From assembly GCA_958298945.1 (NCBI GenBank), contig OY282607.1:74764868-74828867 (forward strand): DNA of 64,000 nucleotides. Direction: 5' to 3'. The DNA is from Atherix ibis. Taxonomy: Eukaryota; Arthropoda; Insecta; Diptera; Athericidae. The notes beneath the pieces were generated by a model. The model worked only from the letters and a program-made list of their open reading frames with translations. It did no database searches and was not told where the DNA came from. The first letter of the stretch is position 1, and each line of letters starts with the position of its first letter. The position numbers were made by a program, and so were the translations under genes. This document shows positions 47,881 through 59,896 of this stretch, one piece after another.

Positions 47881-49296
47881 GTAAGTACAATAATTGTATA
47901 AATTTGTTTGTATTTGCGCTTTCGCTTGCTCTATTACACCATATTGTAATGCATTTACTAAATAATATTGTTTTCAATTTTTTTTAGAATATTAGTTATT
48001 AAATTATTTAAGTACATTAAATTTTTCATCTTGTAATTTAGTTTTACAGCATTTGCTTTAATGTTGTAAGCGATTAACTTCTATATTATTAAGCATTTGA
48101 TGTGATGTTATATGTAATTAATGCTTCATTTTTTAATTTAATTTAAATGGACAATGCCTATTTAACTTACAATTTTCAATTTATAAACACACATGTATAT
48201 TATAGTGAAGCTTTTTATTTTAATAATATAGTGAAATAAATAAAATGAAAATATAATAAATAAGTAAATAATATTTTAAAAATAAATACTTTGCTTTATT
48301 GTAAATTTCCAAAACTAATTCCATCAAACAAAAAAACCGGAAATATTTAAAAATCTATTTGACATCACATGTCAAAATGGTTTTAAAGAACCGCTTCAAT
48401 CGCATACTGAAATTTTTCGAGGCTCGTTTCCTGTATAATTTTACGTTAGTAACTATGCACCACAGATTGCGACTAATATTATTGCAAATTAAGTAATGTT
48501 GATATTATACACATATATTAATGAACTTTAAACGAGGATCATAGATCATGAACAATAATGCCGGTGATTATTGATAGATTATTTTGCTACTATTATACTA
48601 AATAATATCATAATCTAATCTAATAAATAATAGATACATTATATTTTATTAATAAATCAAAAAAAAATATATAACTTAATCCTCACCATTTAACTACACT
48701 TAATAGACTCTGTCCAATTTAACAATAAGTATAAATGAGCACCACCCTCCAATTTAACAATAAGTATAAATGAGCATTTATAAAAGTTTCAATTTAATAT
48801 GTCTCAAACATCCCGTTAAACTTTTCTCTCCCAAACATGCCTTTTATACAAATTTAAAGCGCCTGTGCAAAGAAACTTTTTAGACTTAAAATTTTTTTTT
48901 AATTTGTAAAGAATTTCACTTATAGAATTTTTATTTGCCATACACTTTTAATATTTCATTATAAGTATGGTATTTGTAGTACAATATAAAAATTTGTTAT
49001 TATGAAGTTTTTGTATGAACGGGTCTTTATCTTCTATAAATAAAATAATTACATATTGAATATATTTCGGTTTTCCATGAAATTTATTTTCAATTTTAAA
49101 TTTGTATCGATTGGATTATGATAAAATAATATATTATTTGAGTTATTTTTAAATCTTATTTAATCAAACTAAAATGACAAAAGCATTGTTGGTTTATTCT
49201 GGACAAATTAATCCTTCCAATATAGTGGGAGTAAATATTGTATATTAGTCCTCTATTGCATTGGATTTAATATATGTTAGCTATATTATTTAAATA
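47881..49296. other. AT-rich noncoding DNA, no gene seen
   Basis: A two-copy tandem repeat (CCAATTTAACAATAAGTATA..., period 33) lies at about 48714-48777. A 39-codon ATG frame at 48379-48498 is GC-richer than its surroundings but has no recognisable motif. Otherwise featureless. Confidence 0.5.
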
Positions 49297-50541
49297 TTGG
49301 TGAATGCAAAAGTTATGACCGTTTTTTATGATCCTTCAGAAATGATGAATAGTATCTTCTTTTAAATGATTCCATTGTATAAAGGATGCTTTCCCTCTAC
49401 TTTCTATTCAGTTTTGGCCTGGCCAGAGTACATTGAAGAGCCCTTGTATTTTTTCAAAATGTCGGTCGATAAAGTGCATTATGAATTCCGTAAAGACAAT
49501 ACCGCGAGTGTGGCAACCAAAAACATTTACGAAGTGTATGGAGCAGATGTCATCAAAGTTCGACAGGTACGAAGATGGTTTACAAAATTACGATCTGGGG
49601 ATTTTTCACTAATTGATAAACCACGTACCGGGCGGCCATTTAAGTCTGATGACGACAAGTTAAAAGTCATAATTGACACCAATCCACGTCTAACCACCAG
49701 GGAGATCGCATCGAGTCAACCAAACAACCGTATTAAGACATTTGAAGCGTATGGGGATAGTTTCACGGTACGACGTTTGCATACCTCATCAATTGTCGGC
49801 TACCAATTTATTGGATCGTGTTTCAACGCTTCAACGATCGCTTTGAGTGCGAAACAAAAACATGAACCTTTTTTGCATCATTTGGTAACGGGAGATAAGA
49901 AATGGGTCGTGTACAACAATGTGATAAGAAAAAGACATTGGGCTATACCTGGACAAGCCCCATTAACAACTTCGAAAGCCGAAATCCATCAAAAAAAAGT
50001 TATGCTTTGTGTTTGGTGGGATTGTAAGGGTATTGTGTATTTTGAACTCTTGGAACGCAGTCGGACAATTACAGCATAACGATATTGTCAGCAATTATCC
50101 AAATTGAACATCGCCCTTCAAAAGGATAGACCAGAATTGGTAAACAGAAAAGGGGTAGTGTTTCATCACGACAACGCGCGACCACATGTGGCTATGATGA
50201 CCCAACACAAGCTAAATGAGTTGAATTGGGATGTTATCAAGCATCCACCGTATTCTCCAGATCTTGCTCCTTCTGATTTTCATTTATTCCGATCACTGCA
50301 AAATTTTTAAATGATAAACAATTTGATACAATGGAGCAGGTAAAAACATCCCTTACTACATTTTTCGCATCAAAATCCACGGAATTTGACACTAATGGTA
50401 TTAATAAGTTGATAGAAAGATGGGAGAAGATTATAAAAACGGATGGAAATTATATAATTGATTAAATAAATAACACAAATCTAAAAAAAAAACGTTTAAT
50501 TGTATATGTAAAAAACGGTCATAACTTTTGCATTCACCCAA
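49297..50541 (+). mobile_element. Mariner family E, full length with near-perfect ends (1245 bp)
   Basis: Inverted repeats TTGG(G)TGAATGCAAAAGTT continue through ATGACCGTTTTTTA at both ends; the left one lacks one G. TA target duplications lie at 49295-49296 and 50542-50543. Length and end structure are those of a complete mariner. The transposase inside is broken. Confidence 0.95.
49459..50465 (+). pseudogene. Mariner family E transposase, broken
   Basis: Cecropia-like DD34D transposase. N-terminal helix-turn-helix region MSVDKVHYEFRKDNTASVAT to PRTGRP. Then two compensating frameshifts around the second HTH: VLRHLKRMGIVSRYDV is in another frame, including CIPHQL in place of WVPHEL. LVTGDKKWVVYNN has the first D, with E of TGDEKW changed to K. 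A TAA follows RSRTITA. After it come HHDNARPHVA (D2) and HPPYSPDLAPSDFHLF (D3). A one-base loss then causes a stop in QNF*, before the C-terminal FFASKSTEF...IERWEKIIKTDGNY. All three aspartates are present but the frame is broken at least four times. Confidence 0.92.
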
Positions 50542-51569
50542 TATCTATTATATATTTTGGTAATTTATACATTTTTTTTTTATTTTATTTTTTTTAATAT
50601 GAAATATGTTTAATTTTATATCATTTTAAAAACGATTTTTAGTTTAAAATTTTATTTATATTCAAAATAAATTTTTAATAAAGGAGTTTTTGTATTGTAT
50701 ATGGTATGTAGGTAAGGTGTTTGAGAATTCTCAATTCAATTTAATATTTCTGAATTAAGAAAATTAATGACTATTTGTACATAATGTATATTCATTCATT
50801 AAGAAATTTAAATTTTAAACCACATCAAAATTTATATTGATAAGTTTATTTTATTTTTTAATATTTTAATTTGTATGTAATGTACAATAATTTGGTGTAT
50901 TTTAAAAATATGATTTATTTCGTTTTTAATTTCATGAACTTGTTATTTTGTGAGTAATTTGAGTATGTTTTTTTTTTATATTTTGTATTTATTTTAAACT
51001 ATGTTATAAAATATTCAATATACGAAATAAAACACACTTTTTGCCAAGTCAAAAAATGTGTTCAGCAGACGTTTACGCAGAATAATTACTTTTAAACTCT
51101 CTAAACTGAAGCGCATCGTCGTAGTTCCCCTTTTTGTTTAGACGTTGACAAGAAAAATTGCACATTTTCCTATTATAAGATATATGTAATGGATACTATA
51201 TTCCTTAAAAGGGTAGTCAGACCAAAATTGATTCAACTAAATTGGAAGTCCTGTCCTTGCGTGCCGGAGTCTATGTTTCCATTATGCAAAAGATATTTTC
51301 TTTTAGAATAATATTATCTCTGTAAAAGTTTAATGAGATAATATTAAGTAGTTTTCTTTTATTTTAGATATTTAAAAAAAAATACTTTAACTTCTTGGTT
51401 TGGTATAATAATTATTATAACTTCTTGACTTTCGAATATAGGAACATTAGCGTCATTATTCAATAAAACTTACATATACTTAAAAAGGATGTTGTTAATA
51501 ATAATTACGTTTACAATGAAATCGAAAAAAATATTATTTACTATATTATTATTAGTTCAAATAATTATA
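50542..51569. other. AT-rich noncoding DNA, no gene seen
   Basis: No feature recognised. A slightly GC-richer stretch lies at about 51050-51260. Confidence 0.5.
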
Positions 51570-52499
51570 TTGGGTTGTTCGGAAAGTTTTTTTCCCAACA
51601 GCGGACTTAATTGTATTTTATCACAACCAACTTCACACTTAAGCCGCATAATCTTATGTATTTTGACAGCTGACATAGCAAGGCTTGATTGATTTTGCAC
51701 AGTAGTTTTTGGTTGATATCCTTTTAAATATGGTAATTGAAAAACAGCATTTTCGGTATATTTTACTTTTTTACTATAGAAAAGATAAAAATGCTCTTCA
51801 AGCAAGAAAAAAATTATCTGATGTGTATGGAGAAGATGTGTTAAGTGAGCGCCAATGCCAAAACTGATTTGCAAAATTTCGATCCGGCAATTTTGATCTC
51901 GAAGATGCACCACGTTCTGGAAGGCCAGTTGAAGCTTATGAAGATACAATAAAGGTATTAATGAATGCAAACCAGCGAATAATATCTCGCGAGATCGCTG
52001 AGAGATTAGTAAATTTATCGAATTCGACCGTTCATGATCATTTGAAACGGCTAGGTTTTACCTCAAAGCTCGACTTACGGGTTCCTCATCTTGTTACGGA
52101 AAAAAATTTGTGCAGTTGCATTGACGTTTGTGATTTTCTTCTTAAACGCCGAGAAAATGATCCATTTTTAAAGCTTATCATCACTGGGTACGAGAAATGG
52201 GTTGTCTACAATAATGTTAAGCGCAAAAGATCCTGGAGTAGTAAAGATGAACCGGCTCAAAACACTTCGAAAGCCAATATTCATCAAAAAAAGGTTATGC
52301 TATCTGTTTGATGAGATTTCCAAGGAATCGTTTATTTTGAGTTTCTACCAAGCAACACAACGATTAATTCTGAAGTGTACTGTCATCAGTTGGACATTTT
52401 GAATGATTCACTTAAAGAAAAAAGGCCAGAATTGGTCAATAGGAAAGGTATAGTGTTCCAACAGGATAATAAAACGAAATTACTTTCCGAACAACCCAA
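51570..52499 (+). mobile_element. Mariner family F, 3'-deleted (930 bp)
   Basis: TA-flanked inverted ends TTGGGTTGTTCGGAAAGT (left) and its complement (right). The plus-strand transposase is from about 51730: VIEKQHFRYILLFYYRKDKN, FRSGNFDLEDAPRSGRPVEA, NSTVHDHLKRLGFTSKLDLR with VPHLV, then FLKLIITGYEKWVVYNNVKR. Here the first catalytic D is replaced by Y. Two stops sit where tryptophan is expected (QN*FAK and SV*WDFQG), each a TGG-to-TGA change. After KGIVFQQDN (D2) the sequence jumps to the 3' inverted repeat, so the D3 region is deleted. Non-autonomous. Confidence 0.92.
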
Positions 52500-53818
52500 T
52501 AATTTTCAACTTTTTAGAAATTTTTGTCCGTGAATATATATTAATAAAAAAAGAATAATGAATAAATAAGCACACCTTGTTATAGTCTAATTAAACATAT
52601 ATATATTTATAGTTATAAAATTTATTTTTTCCCAAAAAGTACTCTTTTAAACTTAGCAATTCAAATACACTCTGATAATCAGTGTAAGATTTCATTATGA
52701 CTAGTGCTATTATGACTAGTTTCGTATTGATTGTCTCCAAAATCGAATGATTAAAAGCGAAAGTACATTTGTATTATTGCATAACTAATGTTAGATTAAC
52801 AAAAATTACTGGAAAATATCCACCCCCGCTATTACAAAAGTACAATTCTATCACAAAAGTTACGCAATACTTGAAATGTAGCCGTTCCCATATAATTCAA
52901 CAAAATCTACTTCAATGCATATGAACTGAGGAATATTTCTATAACTAGGAAGGTAACTGGAAATGTAATTAATTCATGCTAGCACAAATCTAAATAGATG
53001 TATCCATATGTACATACGAGTATTAATATACTCGACTATGTTCACGGTCGTGTAAATGTACGATGGCTCGTATACTTGCATTATCCGAACCTCAAAATCG
53101 AAATATTGAGTGTTTGCATACTAAATGGGCGAAATCCTCTCGATTCGATTAAATCAATAAATGGCGGTGAGCTGCAAAACTATTTTTATTGTGCAACACT
53201 CCCAATATGAATATATGCAAATCCATGTCAGATCAAGTGTAACGCATTCATTCTGGCACGAAAATTCCATAATGTTCGCTTTTGTGTTTTTTTTTTGCCA
53301 TGTCAAGTTTGCACATCGAAAATTTCGTTACTTACTTAAATTTATTAACAAGTAAATGATTTTTGATAAAAGGTGCCTCGCTATACTCAATCATTTCATT
53401 TTTGGTTATCAATATTCAGAAGAAGATCGTTTTTCGTGACATTTATTATGCAGTGAAAAGTTGGTGTTTTTAAGCAGGCGTGTCGCCCCTTTTTTGGCAA
53501 TTACAAATAATGTTCGGTCTTGAATCGTCAACTTAGTTTCACAGTTAGGTGATCGATGATCGAGTTGGTATTCAGTCATCAATAAATAGGAACAATTGTT
53601 CGATCACATACATATTAATGATGTTCGTACATTTTCGCTATACAATAACGTAATTTTATTGAATACATTTTCAAAAAATAACTGTCGAACCGAAATGAAT
53701 ATTGGAAAAAGTTAATTAATCTAATAAAAAATAATTCAAATGTTAATTGTACTTGAAATATTTGTCGAAATTAATAATTTGGTAAAAACTTTACTTAAGA
53801 TGGTAATATATGTATATA
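52500..53818. other. Noncoding DNA, no gene seen
   Basis: A GC-richer stretch at about 52980-53300 has open plus frames without recognisable motifs. Otherwise A/T-rich. Confidence 0.5.
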
Positions 53819-54545
53819 CAAGGTCTGTTCAAAAAAGTATCGGGATTTTTGAATTTCCGCGGGTTATGTATATTCGATTTTCGATTTTTTTTGTGGAGTT
53901 ATGTTGGTACTCATGTCTCTCACTTATGCCAACAAGTTCGGCCATTTTGAATGTTCAGTTAATTTTTGACAGCTGCTTTGCTTGCACGTGTTTTGGCTCG
54001 TCTTCGATTTTTGCCCATTTCAAAAAATGGATCAAAGAATCTATTTCAGGAACGAGAAAAAGTCACAGGAGCCAGATCTGGGGAATACGGTGGCTGCGGC
54101 ATTATTAATGTATTGTTTTTGGGCAAAAATTCGCGCACAAGCAACGATGCGTGAGCAGGGGCATTATTATGGTGCAAAAGCCAATTTTTGTTCTTATACA
54201 AATCCGGGCGTTTCTGGTGGATTGCTTCGCGTAACTTGCGCATAACTTGCAGGTAATATTCCTTATTGATCGTTCTACCCTATGGTAAGAACTCATGATG
54301 CACCACGCCCCTGCAATCGAAGAAAACTGTAAGCAAAACCTTCATATTCGACCGAACTTGGCGCGTTTTTTTCGGTCTTGGTTCGTGCGGCAGTTTTTAT
54401 TGGGATGATTGAGGCTGTCAAAAATTAACTGAACATTCAAAATGGCCGAAATTGTCGTACCAACATAACGCCACAAAAAATCGAAAATCGAATATACGTA
54501 ACCAGCGGAAATTCAAAATTCGCGATACGTTTTGAACAGACCTCC
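53819..54545 (-). mobile_element. Mariner family A, copy 7: fold-back form (727 bp)
   Basis: Both ends are 5'-type. The left arm starts CAAGGTCTGTTCAAAAAAGT and the right ends CGTTTTGAACAGACCTCC, with TA on both sides. The minus-strand transposase between the arms has YYLQVMRKLREAIHQKRPDL, HHNNAPAHASLL (D2 changed to N) and YSPDLAPVTF with the D3 region frameshifted. At the FLFPK position it joins the inverted 5' sequence, as in copies 2, 3 and 6. The right arm has lost the GCATAAGTGAGAGACATGAG block and the D1 region is deleted. Confidence 0.9.
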
Positions 54546-55892
54546 TATATATAATATTTTTCCCTATTTTGTTCAAATATTTCGTTAAGTTAATGCTTTG
54601 GTATAAGTTCAATTTGTTTCCTTATGAAGTATGAGTACTAATAAGAAAGGATTTTATTATAATACAAGACTTCTTGCATACACATATGTCCATTTTGCTT
54701 AAGATCTCAATTCGATTTAAAAGTCGATCTCTTTACTTTAAACCTTCATCAAAATACACTTAGTTTAAATCAATCCAAATACTAATTGAATACTTTTATA
54801 AAAGGAAACACGCTTAGCACAAGGTCACTCGAAAGGACACTGTGGTCTTACTGACTATGCTTCCACTATCAATATAAATAATTATTTTTGGATAGTCAAG
54901 GATGAAAATCGCAATCTCAGCTGTGCTATTTTTACAGCCCACGGTCCCTCATTATACGCACCCACTCTTTTGAAAGACTTTACAAAATAGCTTAAGGAAC
55001 TTGACTGTGTATGTCTTACATACAGAAGACACAGGATTTATTAACAATAGAATAATAAATAACCATGAAGCCAGCACAACTGTTTAAGAAAATGTTTTCT
55101 GGAAACGAACAAATCGATCCTTTTAAAAAATGTAAAATCTTCCAAATATGCGCCAAGCCGAGAGCAAACGTTCAAAATATAAAAATATTGAAAAGATATT
55201 TTTCATTATTTGGCAAATTAGTTGAAATATGAAGGAATAGTTTCTTTTGAAATAAAGGGTAAAATGAGCTGGTTCTTCTGACTGGTTATAAAGGAAAATT
55301 TATATCCTGCTCTAGACTCAGCATTATTATATTTTATATGCGTTTATTATCTGATTAATGACGAATTGCCTACACCCGACAGTCTTGATTGCACGTATCG
55401 AATCTAATTAATTTTGCAAATCATTACTTTCTTTTATATAGGAGCCCCCCAAAAAAAAAGAGACCAAAAACAATTATATTCTATGCATGTACTTGAAAAA
55501 TATTCAAATTTTTTAAAATATGGAATAAATTTCTCTTTATTATTTCACCACTTTCTTTTTATTTTGAAACAATACATTTTAAAAAAAAAACATAATATAT
55601 TCTGTAAAAATCATTATAATCTAATTAGATTTGTTTTTTTATCTTTATTATTATGTATTTGCATTAGTATTAATACTCAAGGTATAGGTCAATATTCACC
55701 TTGAATTGGAACAATTCAAATCAGGATTTTCTTTGTCCAATATAAATTGTTACTATATTATAAATAAAAAAAAAATTGAATTTTACTAAAATTTAGTTTT
55801 TCTCGGTAAAATTAGTTTCTTTTTTTATTTATTGTATTTATTATTTTACATAGATATCAATATAACTTTTTGTATTAAGAGATTGAATTAAT
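54546..55892. other. Noncoding DNA downstream of gammaCOP
   Basis: Mostly A/T-rich. A somewhat GC-richer stretch at 54820-55060 has no recognised content. No gene seen. Confidence 0.5.
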
Positions 55893-55898
55893 TTTATT
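55893..55898 (-). terminator. Polyadenylation signal of gammaCOP
   Basis: AATAAA on the minus strand, 53 bases past the stop codon. More AATAAA-like hexamers follow at about 55830-55850, so the exact 3' end is uncertain. Confidence 0.6.
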
Positions 55899-55951
55899 TA
55901 GAAGCAATTCTAAAGAAGGTCTTATTTTTTAGATCTTATACAAAACAGCCG

Positions 55952-58900
55952 TTAACCAACTGCCGATGTTACTAGCTCAGCTACTTCTGGTTCTGTTGAT
56001 CGTACGGTTAATTGCATTGTTACACCTTCTGCTAATGCTAACTTGGATTCAACCAAAATTTCAACACCTCCTCGAAATGTTCCTGAAAGTGGATAAGCAT
56101 GTGGAGGATTATACTAACGTTTTTATTTAGTCATTTCTATGTATATCAAATTACCATAAAATTATTGTCTTTTATTATACAATTAAAAAAAATAACGTAC
56201 CTGAACATAACAGCGTGTGAGTATGGGTTCCTTCCTGAACTTTTTCCGACATATTAGCTGGTCCCAAGCCAAGGAACTTTAATATTGTATTGACAGCTTC
56301 TTGCAATGTATTTACAGCCGACAAAGCATATGTATCCTCGGCTTCACACCATTCTAAAAAAGTATGTGATAAAATAAATAATAAAAAAAATAAATTCTTG
56401 TTTAATATATACCTTCAGAATCGGAAGAATTCCAAACTGCTGCAAAGTTGCTCTTCTTAGTTTTCTGTATCTGATCGGCAACAGTAATTTCCAAATCTTC
56501 AAGCATGTACTCATCATCATAACCTTCTTCACAATCTGGTTGACCAGTTGCCGGATCACAGTCCTTCACAATGAATTTCAATGTTGCACCAAATGTTGCT
56601 AATTAAATAGAAAGGAAATTACTGGTTATATTTTAAATATTAAAACATTTTTTTGCTATTGATAGTTACATTAATTATCAAAAATAAATAAACTTATTTT
56701 AATTTTTCTATTAGACTCATTTTGTTTATCATTAAACAAATAAAAAAAAAAAATTAATAAAAATTGTTCAACCTTACCTACTGAGCTTGGAATGTCAGGT
56801 GGGAATTCAACAACAACAAACGCAGAACCGAGTTCATTGTATGGCAGCTTTGGACACGGAAATACAGCTTTAACGGTAAATCCATCAGGAATAACTAATT
56901 CAACACGTACATTTTCAAGAAGTTGGTCGGATAATGTATTTAAACAATCGAACTAAAAATCAATCAGAATATTTTGAAAATTGTTTAATTTTTTTAAATA
57001 TTTTTTTGTTATTTTCCCTGAATAAGAAATTACATAATTTTTTTTTCTTCCTTCAAATATAAGAGAAAGAGAATATTTACCTGGAAAACAACATGACGTG
57101 GGAAAATATGTTTTATGCACTGCACTGTATATTCCGTTTCACTTTCGGTAAGTTGAACTGTTGGTGTTGTTTTATGAATGGGGCCGAGTCGTTGAATTCC
57201 GGGAATAGTTGACAATTTTTCGGCACTTTCCTCCTCACGTGTAATTTTTGGAGTTCGCAGAGCATCTGAAACGAAAACAAATAAATTAATTAATTAAGAC
57301 TAAAAAGATTACATTTCAAATTTCGAAGAGATTACGATTACTTGTTACTATCATTGCATCATTTGATACTTCTTCCTGTACTTGTATCGCTTTTGGTACT
57401 ACTGACAAATCGAATGGCTCAGTTAATGGACCATTCAAGTGTTCATTCAATGCTTTCTCAAGTAATGGTAGCGAACAATAAGATCGTTCTACTATGTAAT
57501 TTTTATTCAAATCAGGCTTTTCAGATTCTAAAATGTTCAAATAATATGTAGCTCGGTCACGGACTTCATCATCATGATCCATTTGACATCGGTTCAGTAA
57601 AACGAGGATATTGTTTAGTAAACTCGGGCAAGAAGCACCGAACTGTGCAAGAGCTGCAACTGCAGCGGCACGGATTGTTGGATTTTCAAGGATAACACGA
57701 TTATAAATAAAACGAATATATCTGAAATAAAATAAAAATGAAAAGTGAGGTAGTTGCGTCCTGTATGAGGAATTAATGGAAATAAAGACTTACTTCGATG
57801 GTGTACTAGAGAAAGGTCCTTCTTTTCCCAACAGATGCAATATTCGAACGGCAAGAGAAGTGTGCTCACAATCCTCAATAAACTCACATAGATGAGACAA
57901 CCCAGACTCTTTTGCTTCGGAATTGTCTTCGATAATCGTAATAACAGTATCAACAATCGACGTTTTGTATTCGAGCCCACCCTCTTCGCGTAACATTCCA
58001 CTTAGGAAATTCATAAGAACGGTATGTTTGCGCGGATATTTTGTACATAGAGAACAAATTGCCTGTACTACCACTACCTTAAATTCATCGGATATTTCTG
58101 CTACAAAAGAGGAAATTTGCTTCATCAAGCGTTCAACCGAGCTCTCGGCGCCGGTTTTGAGTAATGTAGTAATTGCCAACGTTGCAACCGAACGATTAGT
58201 ATCTGTAATTAAACCCTCCAAGTCCAAATTACATGTAGTCACTGCAGCTGGATGTGTCATTGCCACTTTATTAAGGGTACGAACTGCAGCAAATCTATGA
58301 GTAGCTTTTGGAGAACTGCAGAAAAGCTGCAAAATACTAAAAGCTGGGGCCAATACACGAGCATTTGTGTTTTTCAAATTGACGATGGCATGAGCTGCCT
58401 CGTATACGACCATTTCACTTTTGTGTCGCAAACACGACTCAATAAAGGTGAACATCGGTGAATCGTTTATGTCACCGTTCGACAAATCTTCGTCTTCAAT
58501 CAATTTACATGCGATGCGAATCTATTGATGCAATTTAATTTGTTTTTAAATGACTTATCATTTTATATTGACTATGGTATTTAGCAAGAAAAACTTACCA
58601 ACATACAAACTGCATAAGGACTTTTCAAACTCTGACGTGTTAATTTGTTGACAAGTTTAGTTACAGCGAGACGGTCTGTTTTTCGGATATGATATACCAA
58701 TCCTAAGGCATGATACTGGACCATAATGTTATCACTATTGAGTGCCTCTTGCGCTTCGTTCGCCCAACGCTTTACAACATCGCCTGCTGTTCCAGCAAGA
58801 CGCAGAGAACTGACTAATGCTGCGCAGGATACTGCCGAGTTTTTATCCACAATGCACTGCCTCATATAACGCTCAATAGCCTGAAGCATCGTATTATCGG

Positions 58901-59664
58901 TGATGCTGCACAATGCACGGATAGCTGCCGCACGATAGAGATCCTCTTTTCCCGTCATATCTTTAGTCAGAGAACTGGTCACGATAATCACATCCTCAGC
59001 AATAGAACTCAGCTCTTTGATTCCCAAGTACACCATCCGACGCAGAATAACATCCTTCGATTGGAATAATTTGGTCATGGCAAAGAAGCATTCGGTTGCC
59101 TCACGAGCCATCAATTGCTCTCCCTATTAGGTAACAATAGATATATTAGAAAACCATCAGATATGATAAATGTTCAAAAACTCACCTGATTTATTAGGCA
59201 CAGAATTTTAGTTAGAATCTGTGTACATTTTCGTGCATTAACGGGAGTCTCATTGAAGGTACGAGTCTCTTGCAGTACAGCTGTTTTTTCCAAATTCAAG
59301 TAAACATTGTGACCTAGTGCAGTATGGAAATATATTAAATCGAAAGGTTATTTGAAAATTGTCACAATTTTATAACAACTGACATTATTATAGTCACTTG
59401 TAAATTAAACCATAAACAAAAGTGAATTAATAAAAAAAAATTAGCCACGTCGTCATCTTTATGAAACAAATGCATTTAAAATTTCAAATCTAATATTTTA
59501 AGATAAAAATGTCTAGCGTGGAAATCTAAAATCATCTTGTTCTGTTTGTTATCAAAACTCTTTAATATTTTTATGGACAATTATTCTATAGATATTTAGT
59601 TTTGTTTTATTTCAATTAGTTTACCGTCATCATCATCATCTTTATCGCGTCGGAATGAACCCAT
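55952..59664 (-). CDS. gammaCOP: Coatomer subunit gamma (COPI), 10 exons, 876 aa
   Basis: Subunit of the cytosolic COPI coat, which forms Golgi vesicles for retrograde transport to the ER and binds cargo and p24 tails. Coding exons, high to low: 59664-59625, 59313-59186, 59123-58599, 58521-57794, 57721-57342, 57265-57081, 56952-56778, 56598-56413, 56353-56201, 56082-55952. All junctions are GT-AG, the frame is kept throughout and it ends in TAA. The start [14 protein letters not shown] is the usual N-terminus. Residues about 20-540 form the adaptin-like HEAT solenoid ([40 protein letters not shown]). A linker near 600 leads to the appendage: sandwich ([16 protein letters not shown]) and platform ([20 protein letters not shown] to LVTSAVG). 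Length is close to the 870-880 aa known in animals. Intact, with no sign of insertion by the surrounding mobile elements. Confidence 0.97.
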
Positions 59665-59830
59665 TTTTACAATTTTTACTTTAAATTTTCTCAACTTCTG
59701 CTAACTAAATACTTCACGAAATATCTTGACAATTACACGTCACTGACAGCCACCAAGTCGGCGTATTGCCATATGGTAATTTAATTCGCCTTCGCCGAAA
59801 TAACATTCGCCCGATATTTGTTCAGTCAAA
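59665..59830 (-). promoter_or_regulatory. gammaCOP 5' leader and promoter, possibly bidirectional
   Basis: On the minus strand the initiator-like GCTGTCAGTGACG lies about 80 bases before the ATG (near 59744), giving a short leader. The region around 59750-59825 is GC-richer and free of A/T runs. A second initiator-like TCAGTC on the plus strand at 59822-59827 precedes ATGGGTAAG. No TATA box is evident, which suits a housekeeping promoter. Confidence 0.5.
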
Positions 59831-59896
59831 ATGGGTAAGCCTCCTCTAAAATTGGAGACTTCTGATGACAAAACGAAAAAGGATTTATTATTTTAG
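59831..59896 (+). other. Small plus-strand ORF or exon start divergent from gammaCOP
   Basis: ATGGGTAAGCC begins a 21-codon frame (MGKPPLKLETSDDKTKK...) ending in TAG, more GC-rich and hydrophilic than chance frames around it. The same bases could be a splice donor (ATGG/GTAAGC). The TCAGTC initiator only 8 bases upstream would give a very short leader. No continuing exon was found. Could be chance within the gammaCOP promoter. Confidence 0.25.

Noticed and set aside
55414..55704. 96-codon plus-strand open frame downstream of gammaCOP
   Set aside because: Lys/Phe/Ile-rich with long A runs; no recognisable domain, looks like chance.
57923..58300. Plus-strand 125-codon frame opposite gammaCOP
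   Set aside because: Antisense shadow of gammaCOP exon 4.
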